A DNA stretch of 64,000 nt from Cellulophaga sp. Hel_I_12 (lineage in GTDB: Bacteria; Bacteroidota; Bacteroidia; Flavobacteriales; Flavobacteriaceae), in the NCBI RefSeq assembly GCF_000799565.1, contig NZ_JUHB01000001.1, forward strand, positions 310,001 through 374,000. Reading direction: 5' to 3'. The translations under genes were made by a program, and so were the position numbers. Positions 52,293-60,935 of the stretch are shown here, in pieces; position 1 is the first letter of the stretch, and each line of letters opens with the position of its first letter. The notes beneath the pieces are model-generated. The model did no database searches, was not told the DNA's origin, and worked only from the letters and a program-made list of their open reading frames with translations.

Positions 52293-53699
52293 ATGTTAAC
52301 GATTTTATTTTTAGTCTTTTATCTTGTAGTTGCATTATTCATAATCACAAGTATACTGCTTCATGGAGCAAAACCATCTAAGACGTTAGGGTGGCTTCTA
52401 GCCATATTTACAATTCCGGTTGGAGGTATCATTTTATATCTCTTACTAGGTCGAAATCGAAGAAAAAGCAAATTACTAAAACTAAAGAAAGCAATATTTT
52501 TAAAGCTTCCAAAGCCTTCAACTGAACATATGGCTTCTATGAGTGGGAAGTACAGGAAGTTGATGACTCTTATTTATAAAAACGCTCATTTTCCGCCAAC
52601 CTCGAATAATCAGCTTCAATTATTAAAAGATGGTAAAACAACTTTTGAATCTATTTTTAAGACATTAGAAAAAGCTCAAAGTAAAATACATTTACAGTAC
52701 TATATATTCGAAGAAGGAATACTCACAGACCGCTTGTTGCTTTTATTTGAAGAAAAGGTAAAACAAGGTGTTCAGGTACGAATGATCTATGATGGCGTTG
52801 GTAGTTTTTCACTAAGCAAGTTATATTTAAAAAAGTTAAAAGTAATTGGGGTAAAGGTTTATCCTTTTCTTCCTTTTAAGTTTGGTCGTTTTCTTTCCTC
52901 ACTCAACTATAGAAATCATCGAAAAATAATAGTAGTAGATAGTGAAATTGCATTTACAGGAGGTATTAATATATCAGATAAATATTTAAAGGGTGATCAT
53001 AGTTTGGGTAATTGGCATGATATGCATTTAAAAATCGAAGGACCTGCAGCAGCTCATTTAGATTACGTTTTTGCTATGGATTGGTATTTGGTTAGTCAAG
53101 AAACCATAATACCTATTACTTCATTAAAGCCAAGTACTTCTGAAACTACTGGCAAACTTGTGCAAATTGTATCAGGGGGTCCAGATGATGATTTTCCATC
53201 ATTAGAACAAGCTTATTTCACCATAATGAATAAGGCAAAAAAATACCTTTATATTACGAATCCTTACATTATTCCTGGTCCCGCAATTATGCAAGCGCTG
53301 CAAACAGCAGCTTTAGGAGGTGTAGATGTTCGTTTACTAGTATCTGAGAAAATAGATAGTAAAATTGTAGGTTGGAGTGTAAAATCATACTTTGAAGCTT
53401 TACTGAAATCAGGTATAAAAATCTATCTTTTTCCTGATGGCTTTTTACATAGTAAAATTATTGTGAGTGACGATTCCGTTTCAACTATAGGTACAGCAAA
53501 TTTAGATGATCGAAGCTTTGAGCAGAACTACGAAGTCAATGCTATTATATATGATCAAGAATTTGCTATGTTGCTAAAAGATGATTTTTTAAAAGATGCT
53601 CAAATCAGCAGTATGCTTTCATATCAAGAATATATTAAAAGACCATGGAGCGATAAGTTAAAAGAAGGTTTTGGTAAAGTATTCAGTCCTGTTTTATGA
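52293..53699 (+). CDS. cls: Cardiolipin synthase (second copy)
   Basis: 468 residues from the ATG at 52293, chosen because MLTILFLVFYLVVALFIITS starts the membrane anchor and a perfect AGGAGG lies 4 bases before it, rare in this phylum. An in-frame ATG at 52221 would add 24 residues. HKD motifs: LNYRNHRKIIVVDSEIAFTGG and FLHSKIIVSDDSVSTIGTAN. Diverged from the copy at 42411. Its end overlaps the converging ldhA gene by 6 bases. Confidence 0.92.
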   Translation: MLTILFLVFYLVVALFIITSILLHGAKPSKTLGWLLAIFTIPVGGIILYLLLGRNRRKSKLLKLKKAIFLKLPKPSTEHMASMSGKYRKLMTLIYKNAHFPPTSNNQLQLLKDGKTTFESIFKTLEKAQSKIHLQYYIFEEGILTDRLLLLFEEKVKQGVQVRMIYDGVGSFSLSKLYLKKLKVIGVKVYPFLPFKFGRFLSSLNYRNHRKIIVVDSEIAFTGGINISDKYLKGDHSLGNWHDMHLKIEGPAAAHLDYVFAMDWYLVSQETIIPITSLKPSTSETTGKLVQIVSGGPDDDFPSLEQAYFTIMNKAKKYLYITNPYIIPGPAIMQALQTAALGGVDVRLLVSEKIDSKIVGWSVKSYFEALLKSGIKIYLFPDGFLHSKIIVSDDSVSTIGTANLDDRSFEQNYEVNAIIYDQEFAMLLKDDFLKDAQISSMLSYQEYIKRPWSDKLKEGFGKVFSPVL

Positions 53700-54701
53700 G
53701 TCTGCCATCTCAAGACCTAATTCATTTTTACCCACTGTATGAGCCAACCAACTATCAATATTTTTGAAGGTAATTTCGGCAATGTGTTGTAAAGCTTCTT
53801 TGGTGACAAAGGCTTGATGCGGTGTGAGCAGCACATTAGAAAAAGTTAATAATTTTTTTAAATCTTCATCTTTAATACTGTCTTTACTATTATCTTTAAA
53901 GAACGTACCTTTTTCTTTTTCATAAACGTCGGTGCAATAGCCAGCAATGGCACCTTTCTCTAAGGCTTCGATTAGTGCTTTAGTATCCACTAAGGCACCT
54001 CTTGATGTATTTATTAAAATTGTATCTGACGACATTAAAGCTAGTTTTTCTTTATTAATCAGATAGTAATTTTGATAGCTCAAAGGAATATGTAGACTTA
54101 TAATTGCTGCTTTTTTATAAATTTCATCTAAAGTTACATAAGTAACATCGCACAGTTCAACCAGATCATCATCTGGTTGAAGATCATTAGCCAATATTTT
54201 ACAGCCAAAACCATGCATAATCTTCACCATTATACTCCCAATTCTTCCAGTACCTATAATACCTACTGTTTTACCATGTAAATTAAAACCCATTAAATTA
54301 TTTTGTAAAAAATTGTAGGCATGTACTTGTTCATTAGCCATTATTATTTTTCTATTTAGGGTAAGCAATAAAGCTACAGCATGTTCTGCAATTGCGTGCG
54401 GGGAATAATCTGGAGCATTAGCGACTTGAAAGCCTAAATTTTTAGCCACCTTAAGATTTATATTATTGAAACCCGCCGAGCGTATGGTGATAAAACGCAC
54501 ACCCAAATCCCATAGTTTTTCTAGTACTATGGCTGATGCATCATCACCTGAAAATATACAAATAATTCTATAACCAACTGCTTTGAAAACGGTTTCAGTA
54601 TCTAAAGCATCTGGTGTAAAAGTAATTTGATACTTGTTGATATTGGCAGCACTTATAAAAGGAATTTCAAAGGCTTTAGCACTATAAACTAGTATTTTCA
54701 T
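53694..54701 (-). CDS. ldhA: D-lactate dehydrogenase, LdhA type
   Basis: 335 residues. NAD motif VGIIGTGRIGSIMVKIM; catalytic Arg in NTSRGALVDT, Glu in TDVYEKEKGTFF and His in LTPHQAFVTKEAL. The YEKEKGTFFKDNS segment is close to fermentative LdhA. It reduces pyruvate to D-lactate and regenerates NAD+, which fits low-oxygen life. It overlaps the upstream lipoprotein gene by 20 bases. Confidence 0.9.
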   Translation of the reverse strand: MKILVYSAKAFEIPFISAANINKYQITFTPDALDTETVFKAVGYRIICIFSGDDASAIVLEKLWDLGVRFITIRSAGFNNINLKVAKNLGFQVANAPDYSPHAIAEHAVALLLTLNRKIIMANEQVHAYNFLQNNLMGFNLHGKTVGIIGTGRIGSIMVKIMHGFGCKILANDLQPDDDLVELCDVTYVTLDEIYKKAAIISLHIPLSYQNYYLINKEKLALMSSDTILINTSRGALVDTKALIEALEKGAIAGYCTDVYEKEKGTFFKDNSKDSIKDEDLKKLLTFSNVLLTPHQAFVTKEALQHIAEITFKNIDSWLAHTVGKNELGLEMADS

Positions 54702-55338
54702 GGGTGATTTCTTTTTTGAATATTAAATCTTGATCTTCCATAGCTAGAATCACTAATTTTATATAGTCATCGATTGTTTTTTCTATATTTTTAGGGTCTG
54801 TGATATCTATACTTCCTCTCCAAATCATCGCTCTTTCTTTACCTTCACAAATACAATATAGGGTTGTCTCTGCATGGTAAACAGTAAATTCATCGTAGTA
54901 ATCCTCGTCATAATAAATACCTTGGTGTGATCGATAATCTTCATTAAATCGACCCTTATAATTATCTAATTTTGATATGGCTTTTATAAAGCTTTCTCTA
55001 TCTTCAGAGCCTGTTATTTTAGTAAATAAAATGGCATCAAAATCTTTATCTAAAAGGCTTTGCTCCACAGCATCTAATTCCTTCTCAGTTTTTGCTGAAT
55101 TCGTAAAGGCTATATCAAAAACATCTAAACTGGCTACAGCCTCTACATTTCTTTGTTTGAATTCTTGCTGTAATTTGTCCTCAAAATTTTCTCTAGCTTC
55201 TGCATTTGCAGTCATTCCAACTATTAAAACCTTGTTTGCATTAAAAATTACGATATCTGGATTTTTCCAGTTTTCCACAAGACTAACGGGGGAACAGCCG
55301 ATTAAAAATAAAGTAGTTATAAACAGTAGTTTTTTCAT
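54682..55338 (-). CDS. Lipoprotein of unknown function in the ldhA operon
   Basis: 218 residues. Lipobox FLIGCSP at about residue 15. The mature part has an alpha/beta look: NANKVLIVGMTANAEARENF, DFDAILFTKITGSEDRESF, then an acidic Tyr-rich loop and IWRGSIDITDPKN. It resembles DUF4136-like outer-membrane lipoproteins, but not surely. Middle gene of the helical protein-lipoprotein-ldhA set. Confidence 0.72.
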   Translation of the reverse strand: MKKLLFITTLFLIGCSPVSLVENWKNPDIVIFNANKVLIVGMTANAEARENFEDKLQQEFKQRNVEAVASLDVFDIAFTNSAKTEKELDAVEQSLLDKDFDAILFTKITGSEDRESFIKAISKLDNYKGRFNEDYRSHQGIYYDEDYYDEFTVYHAETTLYCICEGKERAMIWRGSIDITDPKNIEKTIDDYIKLVILAMEDQDLIFKKEITHENTSL

Positions 55339-55351
55339 CGGATACGTATAT

Positions 55352-55789
55352 TTAATGAAGTAAACGTTTATCCTTTTTTATGGCTAGTGATACAATTTTA
55401 AAAAGCTCTTTTTTGATGGCTCTATTTTTTTCGATGTAAGTGCTTATGGCAACGATAAGCTTTTTATGAGTTTCTAAATAGGCTTTTTCCATCTCTAGTT
55501 GGTCAATAGTATCTACCATAATCTCTAATTGCTTTTCATGCTTTTGAACCATTTTTAATAAAGGCCCTAAATCGTCTTCTAATTTTTTTAGATTGATTAT
55601 GGTATTTTTACTTTCTTTAAAGAATGATGTATCAATTAATTGCCGTGTGTATGATTGAACTAAGTCATTTAAAAATAGCTGTTCATCTTTAATGAAATTT
55701 AATTCGGATAGCCACTGTTTAATAGTTTCATGCATTTCTTCGGCACTTAACCATTCTAAATAGGTGTATTTTAAAATATTATTTTTCAT
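55352..55789 (-). CDS. All-helical hypothetical protein
   Basis: 145 residues, no signal peptide. Long amphipathic helices with heptad-like spacing (KNTIINLKKLEDDLGPLLKM, QLEIMVDTIDQLEMEKAYL) suggest a four-helix bundle or coiled coil. Weak similarity in layout to the protein at 60449 (Trp-rich N-terminal helix, then Lys/Glu helices). First gene of the ldhA operon, 13 bases before the lipoprotein. Function unknown. Confidence 0.7.
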   Translation of the reverse strand: MKNNILKYTYLEWLSAEEMHETIKQWLSELNFIKDEQLFLNDLVQSYTRQLIDTSFFKESKNTIINLKKLEDDLGPLLKMVQKHEKQLEIMVDTIDQLEMEKAYLETHKKLIVAISTYIEKNRAIKKELFKIVSLAIKKDKRLLH

Positions 55790-55944
55790 GTCTTTTTTAT
55801 AGTGTGCTATTAATTAAAATAATCAAGCTTTAATAGTTTTTTTCAGAATAATAGTGGTGAAAATAATGACGATAATACGCTATAATAAGGTTTTAATTCT
55901 TTTTATGATGATAGTGACTTTTAAAATATTAAAAGTGTCTGCAT

Positions 55945-56017
55945 AATGAATGCTGAAAATTATTAGCGCTAACGAATTGATTTTTTGTGTTAGAATTTCA
56001 AATATTCAGCATTCATT
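55945..56017. repeat. 13-base perfect inverted repeat with 47-base spacer
   Basis: AATGAATGCTGAA at 55945-55957 and its exact complement at 56005-56017, between the eRF1-like and helical-protein genes. The spacer holds TTAGCGCTAA and a CTAAC/GTTAG pair. Confidence 0.8.
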
Positions 56018-56023
56018 TGATGC

Positions 56024-56431
56024 TTATTTTTTAAAAAAATCTCTAACTAATGCTTTTACTTGGTTCTCAGTCATACTATCAGCCTTTGCCACTGTTTTTA
56101 CTTTAAGAGCCAAAGGAATATGATGTTCTTTTAAGTACTTACTAAACTTTTCATTGGTGTTTGCAGGACCAAACAAAGCAATGGCATCGGCGTTTTTAAC
56201 AGCATTGGCCAAATTTGTAAAGTATGCTTTTAATTGGGACTTTTCTCTTTCGGTATACGTACTTTCATGTGTTATATTTTGAGTACTACCTGTTTTTGCT
56301 CGAGAGCCACCTGTACCTGTTCTGTTGAAAAATTCAATTTCCGAAAAAACCGTCTCTAATTTTTCACCTGAATCGCTCAAATAAACAATATGACTTTTTT
56401 CTTTATCTATCCAAATTCCAATATTTTTCAT
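56024..56431 (-). CDS. eRF1-domain-like (host attachment/translational machinery family) protein
   Basis: 135 residues from the ATG at 56431 (MKNIGIWIDKEKSHIVYLSD). The fold pattern, an N-terminal hairpin, a Gly-rich loop (NRTGTGGSRAKTG), YTEREKSQLKAYFTNLANAV, then AIALFGPANTNEKFSKYL, resembles small bacterial eRF1-like proteins. Function in the family is unproven; ribosome interaction is a hypothesis. Last gene of the USP 6-5-4 operon. Confidence 0.7.
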   Translation of the reverse strand: MKNIGIWIDKEKSHIVYLSDSGEKLETVFSEIEFFNRTGTGGSRAKTGSTQNITHESTYTEREKSQLKAYFTNLANAVKNADAIALFGPANTNEKFSKYLKEHHIPLALKVKTVAKADSMTENQVKALVRDFFKK

Positions 56432-56453
56432 AAGTATTATTTTAAATTTATTA

Positions 56454-57293
56454 TTAATGTAAGGCCAATATGGGCGTAATAGCGTCATATCCTATTTCTT
56501 TAACCAATGGTTTAGAAAAGATATTACCAAAAAAGAAGTGTTTCCGATTAATAAATGCAATCATATCACTATTTCTACTTTCTACAAATGAGGTAATACC
56601 TTCCGATAAATCAGTATCAGAAAGGACATGAAAACTATATTCAACCACACTTAATATAGCTTCTAAAAGTTGTTTGTTATCTTCTTGCGCGGTAGTCAGT
56701 TTATTTTCTTTCTTAATATGTAATACCCGAATAGAAGCGCTGTGTAATTTTGCTATTTCAATAAGATAGTTCATTTCTTTACGCTTGTAACTGGTTTTGT
56801 AATCTGTAGGAAAAACAATTTCCTTTAGTGGAGAAAATTGAGTGTTTTCAGGAATAGCAAGCACTGGACAAGCTGTAATTTTTTCCATAGTTTTTACGGT
56901 GTTACTTCCTAAAATTAAATCTTTAGCATTAGTGGCTCCTTTGGTTCCCATAATTACGATATCGATATCTTTTTTGGCTAATTGTTCTTTGATCGCTTCT
57001 GATAGAAAATTAAAGCTTGAGATGGTATGGTATGTATGTTTAGGATTATCATGATGAAGCTTTAAGGTATTTAAAAATTTTACAAAGAAGGCTTTAGATT
57101 GGTTTTCTGTATGCTCGTAAGTCTCAGAACCTGGTTCTGGTAATACTAATGTACTGGTGGTATAACCTTCTAATTGAAAAACATTTAAAAAATAAAATTC
57201 GCAGTTCACTTTTGCATAAAGGTTTAACGCATAGCGGGTAGCATTTAATGCATTTTTCGAAAAATCAGTAGGAATTAATATTCTTTTGTCCAT
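56454..57293 (-). CDS. Tandem-domain universal stress protein (USP 4)
   Basis: 279 residues. ILIPTDFSKNALNATRYALN start; ATP-type loop MGTKGATNAKDLILGSNTVK; second-domain signature AFINRKHFFFGNIFSKPLVK, where the usual HSF[FL]E is HFFFG, so it is diverged. Lies 63 bases after the true end of USP 5 and 22 before the eRF1-like gene. Confidence 0.91.
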   Translation of the reverse strand: MDKRILIPTDFSKNALNATRYALNLYAKVNCEFYFLNVFQLEGYTTSTLVLPEPGSETYEHTENQSKAFFVKFLNTLKLHHDNPKHTYHTISSFNFLSEAIKEQLAKKDIDIVIMGTKGATNAKDLILGSNTVKTMEKITACPVLAIPENTQFSPLKEIVFPTDYKTSYKRKEMNYLIEIAKLHSASIRVLHIKKENKLTTAQEDNKQLLEAILSVVEYSFHVLSDTDLSEGITSFVESRNSDMIAFINRKHFFFGNIFSKPLVKEIGYDAITPILALH

Positions 57294-57356
57294 AATATTT
57301 TTTTAAGTTTTTCGATTATAATTGTCAACTTTATTGAGCATTACTAATAGCAAGTA

Positions 57357-58204
57357 TTATTCTTCATAAGGAAGTATTAATAAAGGTATATCCGCAGAAA
57401 TACTAACATCTTTAATAACGGGTTCTCGTATTATTTTTTCAAAAAAACTATGTTTATAATGTATCATCGAAAACAAATCAATATGCTGTTTTTTTAAAAA
57501 GCATCAATTACTTGCGCTTTAGCTGAAAAATTTTGGATCCAATGAAAACTATAGCTATACTCCTTTAGACAATTTTCTAAAAGTTTTCTTTTTAATTCTT
57601 GTTCGGCATCTAATATCTCATTTTCGTTTATGTGCATCACTCGAATGTTGGCATTAGAAAGTGATGCAATAAAGCGTAGTGGCGCTATATTTTTCTCTCC
57701 ACAACCTTTTTTAAAGTTAGTTATAAAAGCAATTTCTTTTAGGGTTTTAAAATTTATTTGTTTGGGTACCGCCAAAATTGGACATAAGTTTATAGAATTC
57801 GCAACTTGTACGGTATTACTTCCCATAAAAAGATCCTTAGCACTGGTATTTCCTTTATTTCCCATCACTACAAAATCAATAGCATGATAATGGATGATTT
57901 TTTTTAAAATTTTGGTTAATGTGCCTTTTTTCGATATCGTTTCAAAGCTATGTATAGGATTATCAGTATCTAAGTTTATTTTATGAAGTACATGTAATAA
58001 TTTCTCTTTAGAACTAATCTCTAATAATTTTAGTAATTTTTTATCACCAAAAAGTGATGTTTTTTTTTCTTCTAAAGGTGTAAGCTTATCAAAGACATTT
58101 AATATGTAAAAAGTACAGGACTTTGCCGCCAATAATTGTGTGCTATAAAACAGCGCGGCGTAGGCATCGTTTGAAAAATCAGTAGTAACTAGAATATTTT
58201 TCAT
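57357..58204 (-). pseudogene. Universal stress protein (USP 5) with a frameshift
   Basis: The frame from the ATG at 58204 stops at 57494 after 236 residues (ending KAQVIDAF). At a T5A7 run (about 57487-57498) a missing base separates this from a frame that reads QHIDLFSMIHYKHSFFEKII and ends at 57357. Restoring one base gives 282 residues, the sibling length, and the array signature KHSFFE. The ATP-type loop in the first domain is intact (MGNKGNTSAKDLFMGSNTVQ). A mutation, a read error in a homopolymer, or -1 slippage at TTT before TAA would each explain it. Confidence 0.85.
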
Positions 58205-58214
58205 TAAACCATTT

Positions 58215-59051
58215 TTATAATTGGGGAATGACCATAAAAGGTACCGTAATGTGAAATCCTAATTTTTTGATGACTGGTTCTATAAAAAGACGCTCTAAAA
58301 AAGTATGTTTGTTTTGTATCATCACTAGAAGATTTATTTTATTTTTCACTTGAAATTGATTGATAGCATTAATTACTTCATTATCTGGCATTTCGTGAAA
58401 AAGACTCATAGTACTTATAAGTTTCTCTAATTGTTTTTTATATTTTTTCTGGAGCGTATTTAAATCTAACCCAGCACGAACGTGCATTACATTGATACGG
58501 GAATTATGCTGTTGAGCGATAATGAACAAAGATTCTAATGCTTCTTTTTTGTAATCAATTTCATAATCTGTTGGGAATAATATTTCTTTTGGAGCTTCAT
58601 ATTCAAAATTCGGGGGTACTACAATTATGGGGCGTTTTGTTTTTTTTATTACATGAACAGCGTTAGACCCAAAAAGAATCTCCTTAGCACCTGTTGCTCC
58701 TGTAGTTCCCATAATGATCATATCTATCTCTTCTTGTTCTGTAGTCTCTATAACTTCGTTGACTAAGGTGTTAAAAGCAGTGCGAATTTTAAACGTGTGA
58801 TTTGTATTTTTATATTGACTTTCTAAACGAACTTTTAGTTTTTCTAGACGATTCGTTGAGGTCTCTTGCATAACATCACCCAAACCTATGAGTCCTGGAC
58901 TTCCTAATAAATATTCGGTTTGGTAAACAGGCGGTGTATAGGTATGCAATAAAAAGAAAGTACATTTTAGATCTTTAAAAACAAGTAATGCATATCTAAT
59001 TGCTTCAAAGGCATTATCGGAAAAATCGGTAGGGAGCAAAATTCGTTTCAT
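58215..59051 (-). CDS. Tandem-domain universal stress protein (USP 6)
   Basis: 278 residues. ILLPTDFSDNAFEAIRYALL; LGSPGLIGLGDVM subgroup segment; ATP-type loop MGTTGATGAKEILFGSNAVH; second domain VMIQNKHTFLERLFIEPVIK. Closest to USP 2 and USP 9. First gene of the operon USP 6-5-4-eRF1-like, driven from the box at 59099. Confidence 0.93.
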   Translation of the reverse strand: MKRILLPTDFSDNAFEAIRYALLVFKDLKCTFFLLHTYTPPVYQTEYLLGSPGLIGLGDVMQETSTNRLEKLKVRLESQYKNTNHTFKIRTAFNTLVNEVIETTEQEEIDMIIMGTTGATGAKEILFGSNAVHVIKKTKRPIIVVPPNFEYEAPKEILFPTDYEIDYKKEALESLFIIAQQHNSRINVMHVRAGLDLNTLQKKYKKQLEKLISTMSLFHEMPDNEVINAINQFQVKNKINLLVMIQNKHTFLERLFIEPVIKKLGFHITVPFMVIPQL

Positions 59052-59068
59052 GATCTTTTATCTTTCTA

Positions 59069-59142
59069 TAAATTTAAGGCTGAATAATTTTAAAAACTAT
59101 GATATTGGTCAGTTCACTATTTTATTAATTTTAGTATTTTTA
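59069..59142. promoter_or_regulatory. Divergent promoter pair around one Fnr-like box (USP 6 / thioredoxin)
   Basis: ATGAT-ATTG-GTCAG at 59099-59112. Minus side: TAAATTTA starts at 59076. Plus side: TATTTTTA starts at 59135. Both are exactly 29.5 bases from the box centre, and both start codons are 54-56 bases from it. Confidence 0.78.
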
Positions 59143-59160
59143 TTTTTTAAATTATTGCAA

Positions 59161-59460
59161 ATGAAACTTAATTTCAAAACAATTATCGACTCTGAAGTTC
59201 CAGTTCTTATTGATTTTTATGCTGATTGGTGTGGACCATGTAAAGCATTAGCCCCTATATTAAAGCAAGTAAAAGACGAGATGGGTGACGCTATAAAAAT
59301 TATTAAAATTGATGTAGATAAAAATCAATCTACAGCTTCAAAATTCCAAGTTCGTGGAGTGCCGACCTTAATATTGTTTAAAAAAGGGGAGCAGCTCTGG
59401 CGACAATCAGGTGTACTCCAAAAAAATGATCTTATTAATGTTGTTAAATCTCATTCCTAA
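59161..59460 (+). CDS. trxA: Thioredoxin
   Basis: 99 residues from the ATG at 59161 (MKLNFKTIIDSEVPVLIDFY); the frame is open back to 59050 but that extension covers the promoter. Active site WCGPCK and the cis-Pro loop VRGVPTLILF are intact, with no signal peptide, so it is cytosolic. It reduces disulfides. Divergent from USP 6 and sharing its Fnr-like box. Confidence 0.95.
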   Translation: MKLNFKTIIDSEVPVLIDFYADWCGPCKALAPILKQVKDEMGDAIKIIKIDVDKNQSTASKFQVRGVPTLILFKKGEQLWRQSGVLQKNDLINVVKSHS

Positions 59461-59487
59461 TACTTGGTCAAAAAAATTGATGCCATT

Positions 59488-60333
59488 TTATTCGGATTTG
59501 TGTAAAACTAAAAGTGGTGTTGTTGTTTGGTAGCTAATTTTTTCAACCGTTGGTTTTACAAAAAAACGTTCTAAAAAATTTAAATTCTTGGTTATCATAA
59601 CCACCATATCTAGTTCTCTACTTTCTGTAAAACATCGTATAGAGGTCTCTAGTTTTTCTCCTGTTATTTTATGAAAACTATGTTGAATCTCCTTAAAATT
59701 AGTAGCTAACCGTTCTTTGTTATCCATTTGTAAAACATTAAAGTCAGCGCCATTAAGTACAACATACAAAAAGCGTATAGTGGAGTTATGGATTAATGCT
59801 ATGTCTTTTAGATGATCTAATGTTTTTATATTATAGTCTATTTTAAAATCTGTCGGAAAGCCAATTTCTTTTGGTTTTTTAAAAACTGTATGTTCAGGTA
59901 TTGCTAAAATTGAACATTTTATTTTGGCTATTACATTTCCTGTGTTACTCCCAATAGCTACTGCTTTTAAACCTGTTGCTCCTTTGGTACCCATAATAAT
60001 GAGATCAATATTCTTGTCTTTTACTTCTTTTTGTATATGATCCGTAAAAAAGCCATAAAAAGCCATAGTATGAAAGCTATGTTTAGTATTGAAAGGTAAA
60101 TGCTCTATGTCTTTTAGTACTTTATGGAGTTGTTCGGTAGTTTCTTTTAAAATAGTTTCTTCAATAATTTCAGGTGTTATAAATACTGCCGATTCTCCTC
60201 CAGAATACGATTTTATTGGATTTACATGAATAAGGTAAAAAGTGCATTTGCTTTTTTTGAAAAATTCCATACCATAAGTAATTGCATTCCATGAATTTTC
60301 AGAGAAGTCAGTAGGAATAAGTATGTTTTTCAT
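59488..60333 (-). CDS. Tandem-domain universal stress protein (USP 7)
   Basis: 281 residues. ILIPTDFSENSWNAITYGME; ATP-type loop MGTKGATGLKAVAIGSNTGN; second-domain signature replaced by VMITKNLNFLERFFVKPTVE, so the KHSF core is lost while FLERFF remains. Monocistronic, divergent from the helical protein at 60449. Confidence 0.92.
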   Translation of the reverse strand: MKNILIPTDFSENSWNAITYGMEFFKKSKCTFYLIHVNPIKSYSGGESAVFITPEIIEETILKETTEQLHKVLKDIEHLPFNTKHSFHTMAFYGFFTDHIQKEVKDKNIDLIIMGTKGATGLKAVAIGSNTGNVIAKIKCSILAIPEHTVFKKPKEIGFPTDFKIDYNIKTLDHLKDIALIHNSTIRFLYVVLNGADFNVLQMDNKERLATNFKEIQHSFHKITGEKLETSIRCFTESRELDMVVMITKNLNFLERFFVKPTVEKISYQTTTPLLVLHKSE

Positions 60334-60358
60334 TTTAGGTGCCTTTTAAGATATAGGA

Positions 60359-60432
60359 TAAATTTAATGGAGTATAAATTGTTTTCAAATGACTTTGGTC
60401 ATTTGATATCTAATACAACGGCGTTAGTTTTA
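60359..60432. promoter_or_regulatory. Divergent promoter pair around the best Fnr-like box (USP 7 / helical protein)
   Basis: CAAATGAC-TTTG-GTCATTTG at 60386-60405 is perfect over 8-base arms. Minus side: TAAATTTA starts at 60366. Plus side: TAGTTTTA starts at 60425. Both are 29.5 bases from the centre. Confidence 0.85.
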
Positions 60433-60448
60433 GACAAAATTTTAACTC

Positions 60449-60922
60449 ATGAAAAAAATAGAAGAAAATATGCTAAAAAAAGATACTTCTTCAAAGATTT
60501 TAGCTTGGTATGCGGCATCTAAAGAATGGATTTCAACTATTGAATTTTATTTAGATAGTTTTTTTACTATGAAAAATATTATAGATCGCTATCTTGATAA
60601 AATTTTAAAAAATGAAAATTTAGATGAAATCAGAGAATGTGTTATGCGACTTCAAGATATTCGATATTCATGTAGTGAAGCCTTAGAAAAAGTTAAATTA
60701 CATAAAGGGGTATTGGTTGAGTTTCAGGATAAGAAATTACAACCAATTGCTTCGCTGGAAAAAGAACACTTAAGATTAAAGAAAATTATGGGCACTTGCC
60801 ACAAAAATTTTAAGGAGATTAAAAATGAGGTTTTTAGTATTACAGAGCATACTCTTCAAATAAGTAAAGAAGAAAATTTAGCTATAGAACTAGAGAAAAT
60901 AAAAGTAGCAAGAAATAATTAA
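60449..60922 (+). CDS. All-helical hypothetical protein
   Basis: 157 residues, no signal peptide or membrane segment. Helical throughout: ILAWYAASKEWISTIEFYLD, LDEIRECVMRLQDIRYSCSE, LEKEHLRLKKIMGTCHKNF. Layout recalls the protein at 55352; they may be distant paralogues. It is controlled by the strongest Fnr-like box in the window, so it is probably an important but undescribed member of the regulon. Function unknown. Confidence 0.75.
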   Translation: MKKIEENMLKKDTSSKILAWYAASKEWISTIEFYLDSFFTMKNIIDRYLDKILKNENLDEIRECVMRLQDIRYSCSEALEKVKLHKGVLVEFQDKKLQPIASLEKEHLRLKKIMGTCHKNFKEIKNEVFSITEHTLQISKEENLAIELEKIKVARNN

Positions 60923-60935
60923 TTAATTAATTAAT
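60917..60935. repeat. AATT tetranucleotide run at converging gene ends
   Basis: Nearly five AATT units span the stop codons of the helical protein (60922) and the ROK gene (60931). Confidence 0.75.

Noticed and set aside
59050..59160. N-terminal membrane extension of thioredoxin
   Set aside because: The open frame covers the divergent promoter and Fnr-like box; the ATG at 59161 gives a normal-length cytosolic thioredoxin.
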